A stretch of 21,513 bases of DNA from Micrococcales bacterium (GTDB taxonomy: Bacteria > Actinomycetota > Actinomycetes > S36-B12), in contig NZLD01000051.1 in NCBI GenBank assembly GCA_002694095.1, positions 1-21,513 of the forward strand, given 5' to 3'. Made by a program: the position numbers and the translations under genes. Shown here in pieces: positions 1-8,036 of this stretch. Below the pieces are notes generated by a model. The model worked only from the letters and a program-made list of their open reading frames with translations, did no database searches and had not been told where the DNA came from. Numbering within the stretch: position 1 is the stretch's first letter; every line of letters starts with the position of its first letter.

Positions 1-216
1 CGGAAGAACACACTTACAGGGGGTTATTTGGGGCCAAAGGTAGCCCCACACTCGCAGGATATCTCCATGGCGTGGGATCTTTGCCCCAGTGGGTGTGGTC
101 CCGGGGATTATCTGATACAAATCACGCTAACTGAGGTTAATGATATGGTTCCTTGGCAAGACGGAGAGAACACTTGGCAGAGGGAGTACACTCTCAGAAT
201 TTTGCAGTCATCCTAA
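1..216 (+). CDS. C-terminal fragment of an unrecognised, probably secreted protein
   Basis: The frame is open from the first base of the window to a TAA at 214-216, giving 71 residues, so the 5' part lies outside. I do not recognise the family. The fragment has a C-P-S-G-C pair and ends in alternating polar/hydrophobic stretches (YLIQITLTEV, REYTLRIL), which look like the last strands of a beta-sandwich domain of the sort seen at the end of exported archaeal proteins; this is inference. Its stop codon overlaps the stop of the convergent rfcS gene by two bases, a junction type repeated elsewhere in the window, and that favours a real gene end. The TTG at 28 and ATG at 67 are in frame but there is no reason to start there. 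It could still be a chance open frame. Confidence 0.5.
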   Translation, partial: RKNTLTGGYLGPKVAPHSQDISMAWDLCPSGCGPGDYLIQITLTEVNDMVPWQDGENTWQREYTLRILQSS

Positions 217-1169
217 TTCCCAAGCATACCACAGATTCTAGCTGCCATCGCATCTAATTGAAGCGATTCTCCCCCCCCTTCTACCATTCTGAAGTCACAT
301 TCTGCCATAGCTTCAGTCACTTTGAGCTTCTGCGGTTCGTCTAGGAAGGTGACTTTACCTAACTCTCTGTGAAGTTGGTTTACCAGGTCAGTTCCGGCAA
401 GCCCGAAGCGATCTAGTATCTCCCTCATCCTCCTCCTAGCGGGCTGGAAACCATCCTCTTTGCATGCGAGGAAGAATCCATGTAACTCCTCTGGTGGGGC
501 GGTGGCTGTTGTTTCGTAGACGAGGTCTCTAGTTACGTGGGGATCTAGCGATGCAGCCACCTGTAGGGAGGTAATAGCCTTCCTAAGGTCGCCCAGGCTA
601 ACATCTGCAATCGCTCTTGCAGCCTCCTCCTCCAGCTCAACCCCTTCGCTATTTGCTACTTCCATGACCTTCTCTAGAACCTTCTCGCTATCCAGAGGTC
701 TGAATCTGAAGACTGCGCATCGGGATTGTATAGCCTCCACGATTTTCGAAGAGTAGTTACAGGAAAGTATGAACCTACACGTCTCCGCGAACTGCTCCAT
801 TATTCTCCTCAGGGCACCCTGGGCGTCAGAGGTCAGAGCGTCGGCCTCATCGAGAAAAATTACCTTGAACGAAGTCCCTGGCATGGGTGCGGTTCGGGCG
901 AATTGCTTGACTTTGGTACGTATCGATTCCAACTTCCTCTCATCGCTGGCATTCATCTCCAGAAGGTTGTTCCTGAACCCGTTGCCGAATACATCTCTGG
1001 TCAGTGCCAGAGCAGCGGTCGTCTTTCCTGTTCCAGGTGGTCCAGCGAACATTAGGTGGGGGAATGTTTTGGATTCCGAGTAAGCGCTTAGCCTATCCAC
1101 AACTGCCCTCTGCCCCTTAATCTCGCTGACAGAACGCGGCCTGTGCCTCTCAACCCACAACTCACTCAT
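213..1169 (-). CDS. rfcS: Replication factor C small subunit (clamp loader ATPase)
   Basis: This is a 318-residue AAA+ ATPase of the archaeal RfcS type. In archaea RfcS subunits combine with a large subunit to load the PCNA sliding clamp at primer ends. Visible motifs in order are the N-terminal WVERHRP box (residues 5-11), Walker A GPPGTGKT (43-50), Walker B FLDEAD (105-110), sensor 1 around SCNYSSK (136-142), and the SRC arginine-finger motif (149-151). The collar domain follows from about residue 230. Length fits the family (about 315-330). The ATG at 1169 is preceded by AGGT with a four-base gap, a weak ribosome site. It lies 59 bases after panB on the same strand and may be the last gene of that transcript. 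Its stop overlaps the convergent gene at 1-216. Confidence 0.96.
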   Translation of the reverse strand: MSELWVERHRPRSVSEIKGQRAVVDRLSAYSESKTFPHLMFAGPPGTGKTTAALALTRDVFGNGFRNNLLEMNASDERKLESIRTKVKQFARTAPMPGTSFKVIFLDEADALTSDAQGALRRIMEQFAETCRFILSCNYSSKIVEAIQSRCAVFRFRPLDSEKVLEKVMEVANSEGVELEEEAARAIADVSLGDLRKAITSLQVAASLDPHVTRDLVYETTATAPPEELHGFFLACKEDGFQPARRRMREILDRFGLAGTDLVNQLHRELGKVTFLDEPQKLKVTEAMAECDFRMVEGGGESLQLDAMAARICGMLGN

Positions 1170-1228
1170 GATGACCTAACTCGACCCGTTGGCGGGCGTC
1201 CTTGAAGGTTGGGGACGCAAATCCAGAA

Positions 1229-2041
1229 TCAGTAACTCTCTTCTTGTGCGGGGAAAGAACCTCCCCTGACATCATCGATGTAATCCCTAACAGCCTTGTC
1301 AACTGCGCCGCCAACGTCAGAATATCGTCTTAGGAACCTAGGTGAGAAATCCTTGGTAATCCCAAGCATATCGTGAAGGACTAGGACCTGTCCGTCGCAG
1401 TGGGGTCCGGCACCAATCCCGATTGTGGGGATATCGAGGGCTTCACTGACCTTCTTTGCTAGGTCCGCAGGAATCTTCTCAAATACTACAGAGAAACAAC
1501 CTGCCTCCTGGAGGGCCATAGCGTCTTCCATCAACTTATTCGCCTCGACCTCCTCCTTCGCTCTGACAGAGTAAGTTCCGAACTTGTAAATCGACTGGGG
1601 AGTCAGACCGAGATGCCCCATTACGGGGATCCCTGCAGTTAGGATTCTTTTCACTGAGTCTACTATTTCCTTGCCGCCCTCAATTTTTACTGCATGACCT
1701 CCGGACTCCTTCATTATTCTGATTGCGCTCTTCAGTGCAAGTTTCGAATCGCCTTGATAGCTGCCAAATGGCATATCAACGACTACCAATGCCCTGTCCA
1801 CGGCATTCACAACGCACTGAGCGTGATAGATCATGTGTTCCAGAGTTATAGGGACCGTAGTGTCATTCCCCGCCATCACGTTTGAAGCAGAGTCGCCAAC
1901 TAGTATCACGTCCACTCCGGCTCCGTCAACAAGCCTTGCTAGGGAATAGTCGTAGGCGGTGAGCATTGCTATTTTCTCATTCGAACGCTTCATTTCTTGC
2001 AATATGTGCGTAGTCACCTTCTTCGCTCTACTGGAGACCAC
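1229..2041 (-). CDS. panB: 3-methyl-2-oxobutanoate hydroxymethyltransferase (ketopantoate hydroxymethyltransferase)
   Basis: PanB transfers a hydroxymethyl group from methylenetetrahydrofolate (or an archaeal pterin) to 2-oxoisovalerate, making ketopantoate for coenzyme A synthesis in the cytoplasm. Counting from the GTG start chosen here the protein has 270 residues, a usual length. Metal ligands correspond to the Asp in VGDSASN (about residue 50), the Asp in [11 protein letters not shown] (about 89) and the Glu in AVKIEGG (about 121); the catalytic base matches the Glu in FEKIP (about 188). The conserved GHLGLTPQ and [15 protein letters not shown] blocks are present. Start choice: a TTG at 2083 would give 284 residues but has no ribosome site, while the GTG at 2041 has GGGTGA four bases upstream, the same spacing as other starts here. 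It follows the permease gene on the same strand. Confidence 0.93.
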   Translation of the reverse strand: MVSSRAKKVTTHILQEMKRSNEKIAMLTAYDYSLARLVDGAGVDVILVGDSASNVMAGNDTTVPITLEHMIYHAQCVVNAVDRALVVVDMPFGSYQGDSKLALKSAIRIMKESGGHAVKIEGGKEIVDSVKRILTAGIPVMGHLGLTPQSIYKFGTYSVRAKEEVEANKLMEDAMALQEAGCFSVVFEKIPADLAKKVSEALDIPTIGIGAGPHCDGQVLVLHDMLGITKDFSPRFLRRYSDVGGAVDKAVRDYIDDVRGGSFPAQEESY

Positions 2042-2099
2042 CTGCTCACCCTGCAGTTTACCCAGTACGGTTGCTGACTTCAAACATACGCACGAGGTT

Positions 2100-3830
2100 T
2101 CAGCCCTCTGGCTCTATCTCACGTGCAACCTCGAGAAATTCCTCGATATTAATCAGCCCGTCTTTGTCAGTGTCCCCTTTGCCGAAAACATCCCCGATCA
2201 ACTGGTCTCCTCGGCGATTTCTGGTTTTCGAGAGAACTATGGCATCGTCGGGAATGTTTGGCCCTCCTCCTTCGATGTATCCTAGAGCCTTGAAAGCGCT
2301 GACGAATTGGTCTAGATTCAACTGCCCATCTCTCTCCTCGTCGGCATCGTAGAATGCAGCGAACAATCTTATCCTTTCAGCTTCATCTGCATTAGTAAGC
2401 ATCAATCTTACAGTTTCCCATGGAGTAATCTGTGCATCCACCCTATTTCTGCCATAGCCGTTGTAGATGATCAATCCCAGAACTATCGCCGCCGAGGCCC
2501 CAACCAGGGACTTCGAACCCATCAGGTAAAGCAAGGCCCCCCCTCCGAAGATTCCAAACAACTGTACCGCTGGATACAGTGGCCAAGGTGTCTTCCACTT
2601 TGGATCGTACCATTTGTGCGAATCCGAAGAAGTCCTAAGCACTATCACACATCCATTTATGAGCATGAATATCATAATTTTGAACCCAGATGCGAGTTCA
2701 GCAACATCATGTACAGGGAGGAATGTTATCGCCAGACCCATAGCTACTCCCGTCCCAATTATTGCCCAATGAGGAGTCCCAAACCTTTGATGGACACTCT
2801 CAAGGAAGGGAGGGAGCAGATTGTCTCTAGACATCGCAAATGGAAATCTCGATGAAGCTAGAATGCCCGCTAAAGCCATCGAAGTCATGGTCACGACAGC
2901 GAGAATCGCGGCGATCTTTCCAACGGTCTCCCCTCCTACTGCCTCAGCGAAGATGTATATTGGATCCTCGCTAGCGCCGTGTTCACCGTGCATGTATTCA
3001 GAGGGGGGAACTGCGGCCGCCATTACCATAGTGACCAAAACGTACAACAGACAACTGAATAGCAGCGAAAGCAGAATCCCATACGGAAGGTTCCTCTCTG
3101 GGCTCTTGACCTCTCCAGCCACCGCAGCGATTTTGGTCACACCAGCGTAGGAGACAAACACAAATGCCGATGTAGCGGCAACATCATCCCAACTCCCGAA
3201 AGAATCCCTGGAAGCAACAGCACTCCAATCCAGATCATGGTATGCAATCGCGTAAACGCACAGAGCAAATAAGTAGCCCGCGGAAAATATCACGATTGGA
3301 ATCTGTACCTTCTTGATCTTCTTCACACCAAGGATGTTTATCCCGACGATGATTGCTAGGAGTATGATTGCGGCCGCCTCAATATCAATATCCATCCCCA
3401 GCAGATCCTCTATTACCCAGAGATAAGCTTTGAATCCAATTAATGCGAATGCAGACTTTAGCATAAAATTCGCCCATAATCCCAGACCTGCTACAGTTCC
3501 TATGAGGGGGCCGAAGGTCTTCTGAACGTATACGTAAGACCCACCCGATGTGGGCATAGCTGTCGACAGCTCTGACTTAGACACTGCACCAGGAATTACG
3601 AGAAATGCAGCAACTAGGTACGCCAGCCAAACCCCCCCTAGTGGACTATCTCCACCTCCAAGTTCTAGCATGGCGAGGGCAGGAAGCACGAACAGCCCAG
3701 ATCCTATCATTGCGGACAAAGAGATAACTATCACCGAAAATAGTCCTAACTTCCTTTCAAGTCCGTCAGACTCTGTATCCCTGGGGGTCAACACTATTCC
3801 TACTAGGTCCTCTGGACCGTAGTGACGCAT
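2100..3830 (-). CDS. APC-family amino-acid permease with C-terminal EF-hand domain
   Basis: This is a 576-residue membrane protein. Residues about 25-475 form a many-pass transporter of the amino acid-polyamine-organocation (APC) superfamily: the first helix carries the signature [10 protein letters not shown] (41-50), the unwound substrate-binding segment, followed by about eleven more hydrophobic segments. The last 80 residues are soluble and hold two EF-hand-like loops. The second, [12 protein letters not shown] at about 553-564, is a perfect 12-residue calcium loop; the first, [12 protein letters not shown] at about 497-508, has Gln instead of Glu at position 12 and is degenerate. Calcium sensing by the transporter is inference; the amino-acid substrate cannot be told. 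The frame stays open upstream to 3941, but the ATG at 3830 starts a normal permease N-terminus and leaves 77 bases to the divergent FKBP gene. panB follows closely downstream. Confidence 0.9.
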   Translation of the reverse strand: MRHYGPEDLVGIVLTPRDTESDGLERKLGLFSVIVISLSAMIGSGLFVLPALAMLELGGGDSPLGGVWLAYLVAAFLVIPGAVSKSELSTAMPTSGGSYVYVQKTFGPLIGTVAGLGLWANFMLKSAFALIGFKAYLWVIEDLLGMDIDIEAAAIILLAIIVGINILGVKKIKKVQIPIVIFSAGYLFALCVYAIAYHDLDWSAVASRDSFGSWDDVAATSAFVFVSYAGVTKIAAVAGEVKSPERNLPYGILLSLLFSCLLYVLVTMVMAAAVPPSEYMHGEHGASEDPIYIFAEAVGGETVGKIAAILAVVTMTSMALAGILASSRFPFAMSRDNLLPPFLESVHQRFGTPHWAIIGTGVAMGLAITFLPVHDVAELASGFKIMIFMLINGCVIVLRTSSDSHKWYDPKWKTPWPLYPAVQLFGIFGGGALLYLMGSKSLVGASAAIVLGLIIYNGYGRNRVDAQITPWETVRLMLTNADEAERIRLFAAFYDADEERDGQLNLDQFVSAFKALGYIEGGGPNIPDDAIVLSKTRNRRGDQLIGDVFGKGDTDKDGLINIEEFLEVAREIEPEG

Positions 3831-3879
3831 GATTTGTCGGCCCCACACTTTCCAGTTGAAGGTTCTGCATACCCAATGG

Positions 3880-3886
3880 TTAGAAA
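3880..3886 (+). promoter_or_regulatory. Putative TATA box for the FKBP gene
   Basis: TTAGAAA is centred 25 bases before the FKBP start codon at 3908, with no Shine-Dalgarno sequence in between. This is the spacing expected for an archaeal promoter making a leaderless mRNA. It lies in the 77-base gap between the divergent permease and FKBP genes. I see no equally clear box for the permease. Confidence 0.4.
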
Positions 3887-3907
3887 CCCCCTCTAAACCG
3901 AAGATAC

Positions 3908-4396
3908 ATGGTCGACACAATAGAACATGGAACAATTGCATCAGTGCATTACACTGGAACTTTCGCAGAGGGGGGAGAGTTCGATAGTAGCAGAGGAAAG
4001 GACCCCTTGGTTTTCATAGTTGGCTACGGGCAGATGATTACTGGATTCGAGAGAGAGATGCTAGGGGCTAAGGTGGGTGAGAAGAGGGAGTTCACCTTGT
4101 CGCCTGAAGATGCTTACGGGGAGAGAATAGAGGATGCTATTCAGAAGGTTGAGAGGGAAAACTTTCCTGAGAGCATGGAGCTCGAAGTCGGAATGGTCGT
4201 CGGTGCACATAGTGATCAAGGCCCGATTCAATTTACTATTGTCGAGATAGACGAAGAAGTGATAACTGCTGACTTCAACCACCAGATGGCAGGCAGGACC
4301 CTAAGATTCGAAGTAGAAGTCGTTGATATTCGGGCGGCTTCCGAAGAAGAACTGGCCCATGGGCATGTCCACGGACCCGGTGGCGTCGATCACTGA
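3908..4396 (+). CDS. slyD: FKBP-type peptidyl-prolyl isomerase, SlyD-like
   Basis: This is a 162-residue cytoplasmic folding helper. SlyD-type FKBPs isomerise peptide bonds before proline and act as chaperones. The FKBP half-domain is clear: SVHYTGTFAEGGEFDSS (about 13-29), then PLVFIVGYGQMITGFE (33-48) and KREFTLSPEDAYGER. The insert-in-flap chaperone domain occupies about residues 73-125, and the chain returns to the FKBP fold with FNHQMAGRTLRFEVEV. The tail ends in a histidine-rich stretch, HGHVHGPGGVDH, resembling the metal-binding tail of SlyD, though shorter. The ATG at 3908 has a TATA-like box at about -25. The lipoprotein gene follows 43 bases later on the same strand with its own TATA-like box, so the two may be independently transcribed. 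Confidence 0.93.
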   Translation: MVDTIEHGTIASVHYTGTFAEGGEFDSSRGKDPLVFIVGYGQMITGFEREMLGAKVGEKREFTLSPEDAYGERIEDAIQKVERENFPESMELEVGMVVGAHSDQGPIQFTIVEIDEEVITADFNHQMAGRTLRFEVEVVDIRAASEEELAHGHVHGPGGVDH

Positions 4397-4410
4397 ATCA
4401 TTCAGAAGAG

Positions 4411-4417
4411 TTATTTT
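4411..4417 (+). promoter_or_regulatory. Putative TATA box for the PLC-like lipoprotein gene
   Basis: TTATTTT is centred 26 bases before the ATG at 4440, and no ribosome site lies between. This fits a leaderless archaeal promoter sitting in the 43-base gap after the FKBP gene. Confidence 0.4.
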
Positions 4418-4439
4418 GCCCTCCAATAATTCGACCAGG

Positions 4440-5468
4440 ATGAGGGAGCAAGCAGCGCTCGCAGTCACTCTTCTGTTTGTCACCTCCTTCACGGGGTGCT
4501 TCGGAGTAGAATCAGGTGACAGTCTCTTCAACGAAGACGACGAAAAAGAGCCACTACGCATTAATCACATACAGATGAAGGGAACTCATAATTCATACCA
4601 CGTTGAACCTCTGTTCTCCCCAACTAGGGAATACATGTATACTCACCAAACCCTTGACTTGCAGGCCTCAGAACAAGGGGTAAGGCAGTTCGAATTAGAT
4701 GTGTGGTGGGACGTAAGAGGTAGCCTCAGAGTCTACCACAATCAGTACGACTCCGGGACAACATGCCCGACATTCGAGGATTGTCTAGGTACGTTGCTGG
4801 AATGGTCCGATGAGAATCCTATGCATCACCCATTGTTCATTTGGGTTGAGCCCAAGGATTGGCCTGAGCAGGCTGCCGATGTGACAACCACTCTGGAAAT
4901 TTCCGGGCTCCTGGGAGACATTGAGCAGGAAATATCGAATTTCTGGCCCCTAAACAAGACAATTACACCCGACGATGTGAGGGGAGACAGCGACAACCTT
5001 CGTGATGCGATAGGGGAAAATGGTTGGCCCCTGCTGGAGCAGAGTAGGGGCAAGGCCATCTTCGTATTGTTAGCGAGGGGGCAGACTAGAGATTTGTACA
5101 TCCAAGACTTTCCGGGATTAGTCGGAGCTAGGATGTTCACCCTCTCAGATGAAGGTAGTGACGAGGCTGCAATATTCTCCATTACTGACCCCGTAGGCAG
5201 TGGGGAAGATATTACCAGATTGGTTGCCGAGGGCTACATAGTTCGAAGCAGGGCAGACAGCGGAGGTGAGGAGGCCGACAACAACGACACGTCCAGGAGA
5301 GACGCAGCAATTGCAGTCGGTGCTCACAGCATTTCCACGGACTATCCAGCCAAGGTCGATGGGCTCGAGTACTGGGTCTCAATTCCAGAAGGGAATCCAA
5401 GTAGATGCAACCCTATATCCTCGCCTGCTTGGTGTACTTCTGAAAGCATCGAGGACATAAATCAATGA
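4440..5468 (+). CDS. Lipoprotein with PI-PLC-C1-like phosphodiesterase domain
   Basis: This is a 342-residue exported protein. It starts with a short basic stretch and a hydrophobic segment ending in a lipobox-like FTGC, with the cysteine at residue 20, so it is probably a lipid-anchored outer-surface protein. An acidic linker (about 24-37) leads into a domain resembling the calcium-dependent phosphatidylinositol-specific phospholipase C family (PI-PLC-C1). The first catalytic His would be H50 in GTHNSYH, the metal-binding acids E85 and D87 in FELDVWWD, and the second His H100 in VYHNQ; a CPTFEDCL cysteine pair follows, as in the family. The true substrate is unknown and could be a phosphodiester in lipid or glycan. 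The frame is open from 4323, but the ATG at 4440 gives a proper signal peptide and does not overlap the FKBP gene. It ends directly against the convergent RidA gene. Confidence 0.85.
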   Translation: MREQAALAVTLLFVTSFTGCFGVESGDSLFNEDDEKEPLRINHIQMKGTHNSYHVEPLFSPTREYMYTHQTLDLQASEQGVRQFELDVWWDVRGSLRVYHNQYDSGTTCPTFEDCLGTLLEWSDENPMHHPLFIWVEPKDWPEQAADVTTTLEISGLLGDIEQEISNFWPLNKTITPDDVRGDSDNLRDAIGENGWPLLEQSRGKAIFVLLARGQTRDLYIQDFPGLVGARMFTLSDEGSDEAAIFSITDPVGSGEDITRLVAEGYIVRSRADSGGEEADNNDTSRRDAAIAVGAHSISTDYPAKVDGLEYWVSIPEGNPSRCNPISSPAWCTSESIEDINQ

Positions 5469-6116
5469 TCATGCTCTTGCAATGACCTTCAACTCAATTG
5501 CAATCGAAGTCGGCAAAGCTTCGACTGAAACGGTGGTCCTTGCCGGAAGAATCTCCGAGAAGTACTCCGCGTAAACCTCGTTGTAATCCTGGAAATCTCT
5601 TTCCATGTCTGTGAGGAAGACTAGGACATCAACGATATCTTCCAGACCCATTCCATATTCTTCGAGAATCACCCTGATGTTGCCAATCACTGCGTGCGTC
5701 TGTGCTCTAATGTCATACTCCAGAGGGTTCCCATCCTCATCTTTTATTGGTCCCCCAGGTATTTCGTTTGTCCCAGGCTGCCGGGGACCCATACCACTAA
5801 CGAAGACTAGGTCTCCTACTCTGCGTAAATGGGGGTAAGCCCCGACTGCTGCCGGCCCTCCCTCCGCAATGAAGGCTCCATCCTCACTGGTAAGCTTCCC
5901 AGCCGCCTTCCGTCCGACTACCGCCCCCAATACTCCTCCTACGGGGCCACCAACCGCCACGCCAGCAGCTGCTCCCAGAGCACCTCCAGCAGATCTCGCA
6001 AGCGACTGCCCGACCTCGTCGTAAACCTTCTCGACCGCGTCAGCAGGAGCAGAGACAATCCCTTCAACCATCTTCTTCCTTTTTTCCTCGGTCGTCATAT
6101 GCTCCTCATCTTCCAT
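5469..6116 (-). CDS. RidA-family protein, 2-aminomuconate-deaminase-like, with N-terminal extension
   Basis: This 215-residue protein ends in a RidA (YjgF/YER057c/UK114) domain from about residue 84. The core reads like 2-aminomuconate deaminases (AmnD/NbzE type): YPHLRRVGDLVFVSG, the QTHAVIGNIRVILE helix, and PARTTVSVEALP with the substrate-binding Arg at about 193; a Glu near residue 208 sits in the IELKV strand. These deaminases release ammonia from 2-aminomuconate after ring cleavage. The first 80 residues are extra: an acidic/basic helix, then a Gly/Ala-rich segment (about 43-68) like a glycine zipper, which may insert in a membrane or pack helices. The ATG at 6116 overlaps the stop of the dioxygenase alpha gene as TGATG; a GTG one codon earlier is possible. 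Translational coupling with the two upstream dioxygenase-like genes supports a shared pathway. Confidence 0.85.
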   Translation of the reverse strand: MEDEEHMTTEEKRKKMVEGIVSAPADAVEKVYDEVGQSLARSAGGALGAAAGVAVGGPVGGVLGAVVGRKAAGKLTSEDGAFIAEGGPAAVGAYPHLRRVGDLVFVSGMGPRQPGTNEIPGGPIKDEDGNPLEYDIRAQTHAVIGNIRVILEEYGMGLEDIVDVLVFLTDMERDFQDYNEVYAEYFSEILPARTTVSVEALPTSIAIELKVIARA

Positions 6117-7039
6117 CACAGGGACCCCGCATCCAATACTCCTCGATCACCATGGTAGTGTTCCACATCGTCCTCATCAAACTCCTTGTCTCCCACGGAG
6201 CCTTTGGATGGAGTCAGAACGACAACAGCACCTCCCGAGCCATGTAGTGCCTCGTAGGACAAAACCTCGCCTGTGTAGTTGTTGTGTTGGCCCATTGTAG
6301 CGGACATCCACCAGGCTGGCTTGTAAGCCACGACCTTTTGCACTCTAATCTGCCCATGAATCTCTCGAGAAAGCTGACTTAGGTCCTCCAGCCTACCGTC
6401 TCCGAAAAACTCCAGGATTTTCTTGTTCCACTCGTCATCCTTGGCAGAGTGTATCCGGTCCTCTGCAGGTTCAATGTGCTCCGTGAACATCCTGTTTGAA
6501 AGACTGGAAACTACCACGACAACTGCCTTCTTGCCCTGAGAGGCAATCGCATCACGCGCAGACTTGCCCAGAACAATCGTCTCCGCCCTATTTGCATACA
6601 TGTTACTGGATACGATGCAAGCAGGAATCTTGTTATCTGGGTTTAGAAGCTTGAGCGCAACAATCGAGCCTGTGTCTATCGGGAAACCATCGTAAGCCAC
6701 AGTTCTAGATTGCAGCCCTCTCGACTCTGCACACTCTCTGAATTTCTCAGCGAATTCTGTGTCCATCTTGAACTTGTATGGCATGCTACCCAGGTAGTGG
6801 AAGTCATCGTCCACATGCACCCATTCCGGCTCTGGATGTCCCTGTATCTGGTGGCCGATGATGCTAGGCCAGGTTGTCGAGTATACCAGTATCAGGTCTG
6901 CCTCACTTTCCTCGATCCTTTTCCTGCATGTCTCAAATGCATCTCTTAGCCTCCCATATCCCTCACTTGCTTCTGGTGTTAGAAGTGGTTGTGGGTGGGG
7001 AGGACAATAAATGCCGAAAAGAATCTCTGGATCCGACAT
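6116..7039 (-). CDS. amnA: LigB-family extradiol dioxygenase, 2-aminophenol 1,6-dioxygenase alpha-subunit-like (non-catalytic)
   Basis: This is a 307-residue class III extradiol dioxygenase fold. It looks like the alpha subunit of 2-aminophenol 1,6-dioxygenase, which supports but does not perform catalysis. Aligned by eye with the neighbour at 7049-7954, it keeps the first metal His (H15 in CPPHPQP) but has Thr56 for the second His, Val236 for the metal Glu, and Asn182 for the catalytic His. The conserved blocks DLILVYSTTW, FPIDTGSIVALKLLNP and AWWMSATMG match the family. The ATG at 7039 has a strong ribosome site, GAGGTGA, four bases upstream; the TGA stop of the preceding gene is embedded in that site. 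Its own stop overlaps the RidA start. The exact substrate is uncertain and another aminated or hydroxylated aromatic is possible. Confidence 0.82.
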   Translation of the reverse strand: MSDPEILFGIYCPPHPQPLLTPEASEGYGRLRDAFETCRKRIEESEADLILVYSTTWPSIIGHQIQGHPEPEWVHVDDDFHYLGSMPYKFKMDTEFAEKFRECAESRGLQSRTVAYDGFPIDTGSIVALKLLNPDNKIPACIVSSNMYANRAETIVLGKSARDAIASQGKKAVVVVVSSLSNRMFTEHIEPAEDRIHSAKDDEWNKKILEFFGDGRLEDLSQLSREIHGQIRVQKVVAYKPAWWMSATMGQHNNYTGEVLSYEALHGSGGAVVVLTPSKGSVGDKEFDEDDVEHYHGDRGVLDAGSL

Positions 7040-7043
7040 TTAA

Positions 7044-7050
7044 TCACCTC
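7044..7050 (-). promoter_or_regulatory. Shine-Dalgarno site shared with the upstream stop codon
   Basis: On the minus strand the sequence reads TGAGGTGATTAAATG. The TGA stop of the beta-subunit gene runs straight into GAGGTGA, which is four bases before the alpha-subunit ATG at 7039. The arrangement suggests translation of the two subunits is coupled and that they are made in balanced amounts. Confidence 0.7.
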
Positions 7051-7954
7051 AGAGCACGATCTCTCTGGTTGCCTCTAGTGGATCCCACGCTGCAATCAGG
7101 TTACCAGTACCTATCACTGACTGATAACCATAAATCTCGGCAGGGTACTCGGGATACCCCATGGCTGCCATCATCCAAGTCAGTCCTCCGGCTTCAGTCT
7201 CAGCGATCGTCTGCTCCGTGAATTCGGGCATAATGTCAATCACTTCTTTCATCTTCCCATCTCTCATCAGGTCCACCAGCTTCATGTCCCAGACGTATTG
7301 GCTGTGGTTGTATATGTGCTCCCTGCTCATGTCCTCAGGGAGGGGGGACTCAGTTACGAAGTGCCTGTGGGATAGGCTATGGCTACTGATCAGTACAACT
7401 CTCTTCCCACTCTCTTGTATTGCCTTTGCACAGGCATCGCCAAGGGCACTGGCCTGCTCATTCATCACTTCCGGCGAGTAGTAGTGCGCGTTTCGGTTAC
7501 TACTTATCGTAACCAGTGGCTTGTCCCACTCAGGATTAAGCATGTGGCATGACGTGATTGTCCCATAGTCGATTCTGAAGTCTGGATTTCGCATCATCTT
7601 AGTCACTATCCCAGATTCCCCAGCAACCTCACACATCTTCTCTGCCAACTCTACATCGACCGAGATGTCGTAGTTGAACCGGAAGAGATTAGGGAAAACA
7701 GGATCAACTGACTTTGACTTGAATTTAGGCAGCCCGAGGAAATGAGTTCCGATGTAAGTCTGCCAGTGAGGGGTGAAGATGACCATTGCATCGTAGTCAA
7801 TCGACTTCAGTTTCCTTGCGAGTCTGTTGTAACCCCATCTGAGTGTCTCCCATCCTCCTTCTGCGAAAGCCTCGTTCTGTTCCGGGTTCTCCGCATAAAC
7901 CACATGCGGGGGGTGTGGAGCGAGGCATCCTAGTACTATCTCTCCCTTCGCCAT
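7049..7954 (-). CDS. amnB: LigB-family extradiol dioxygenase, 2-aminophenol 1,6-dioxygenase beta-subunit-like (catalytic)
   Basis: This is a 301-residue class III extradiol dioxygenase. The family opens aromatic rings with O2 at a non-haem Fe(II). All expected active-site residues are present: metal ligands H14 (LAPHPPH), H63 (FTPHWQ) and E252 (IAETEAGG), and a catalytic His at 196 (HSLSHRHF). These positions are each one higher than the His13, His62, Glu251 and His195 I recall for the 2-aminophenol 1,6-dioxygenase beta subunit, and long stretches such as KMMRNPDFRIDYGTIT and VIGTGN match that subunit in character. It is the lead gene of a three-gene unit, followed by its non-catalytic partner 9 bases away and a deaminase-like gene. 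There is no ribosome site before the ATG at 7954 but a TATA-like box is present. A protocatechuate or gallate-type dioxygenase is a less likely alternative. Confidence 0.88.
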   Translation of the reverse strand: MAKGEIVLGCLAPHPPHVVYAENPEQNEAFAEGGWETLRWGYNRLARKLKSIDYDAMVIFTPHWQTYIGTHFLGLPKFKSKSVDPVFPNLFRFNYDISVDVELAEKMCEVAGESGIVTKMMRNPDFRIDYGTITSCHMLNPEWDKPLVTISSNRNAHYYSPEVMNEQASALGDACAKAIQESGKRVVLISSHSLSHRHFVTESPLPEDMSREHIYNHSQYVWDMKLVDLMRDGKMKEVIDIMPEFTEQTIAETEAGGLTWMMAAMGYPEYPAEIYGYQSVIGTGNLIAAWDPLEATREIVL

Positions 7955-7971
7955 ATTTCTACGAGGTCGAG

Positions 7972-7980
7972 AAATCTAAA
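7972..7980 (-). promoter_or_regulatory. Putative TATA box for the dioxygenase-deaminase unit
   Basis: On the minus strand TTTAGATTT is centred about 22-24 bases before the ATG at 7954. The 82-base gap to the divergent gene at 8037 has no other AT-rich box. Together with the missing ribosome site this suggests a leaderless transcript for the operon. Confidence 0.42.
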
Positions 7981-8036
7981 GAAAACCTTCCGGCTCTCCT
8001 AGTAGAGTTCATGGGACACCTCTTGGACGATGTGTC

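Noticed and set aside
3831..3941. A longer N-terminus for the EF-hand permease from 3941
   Set aside because: The extra 37 residues are unlike permease N-termini and would overlap the divergent FKBP start; the ATG at 3830 fits better.
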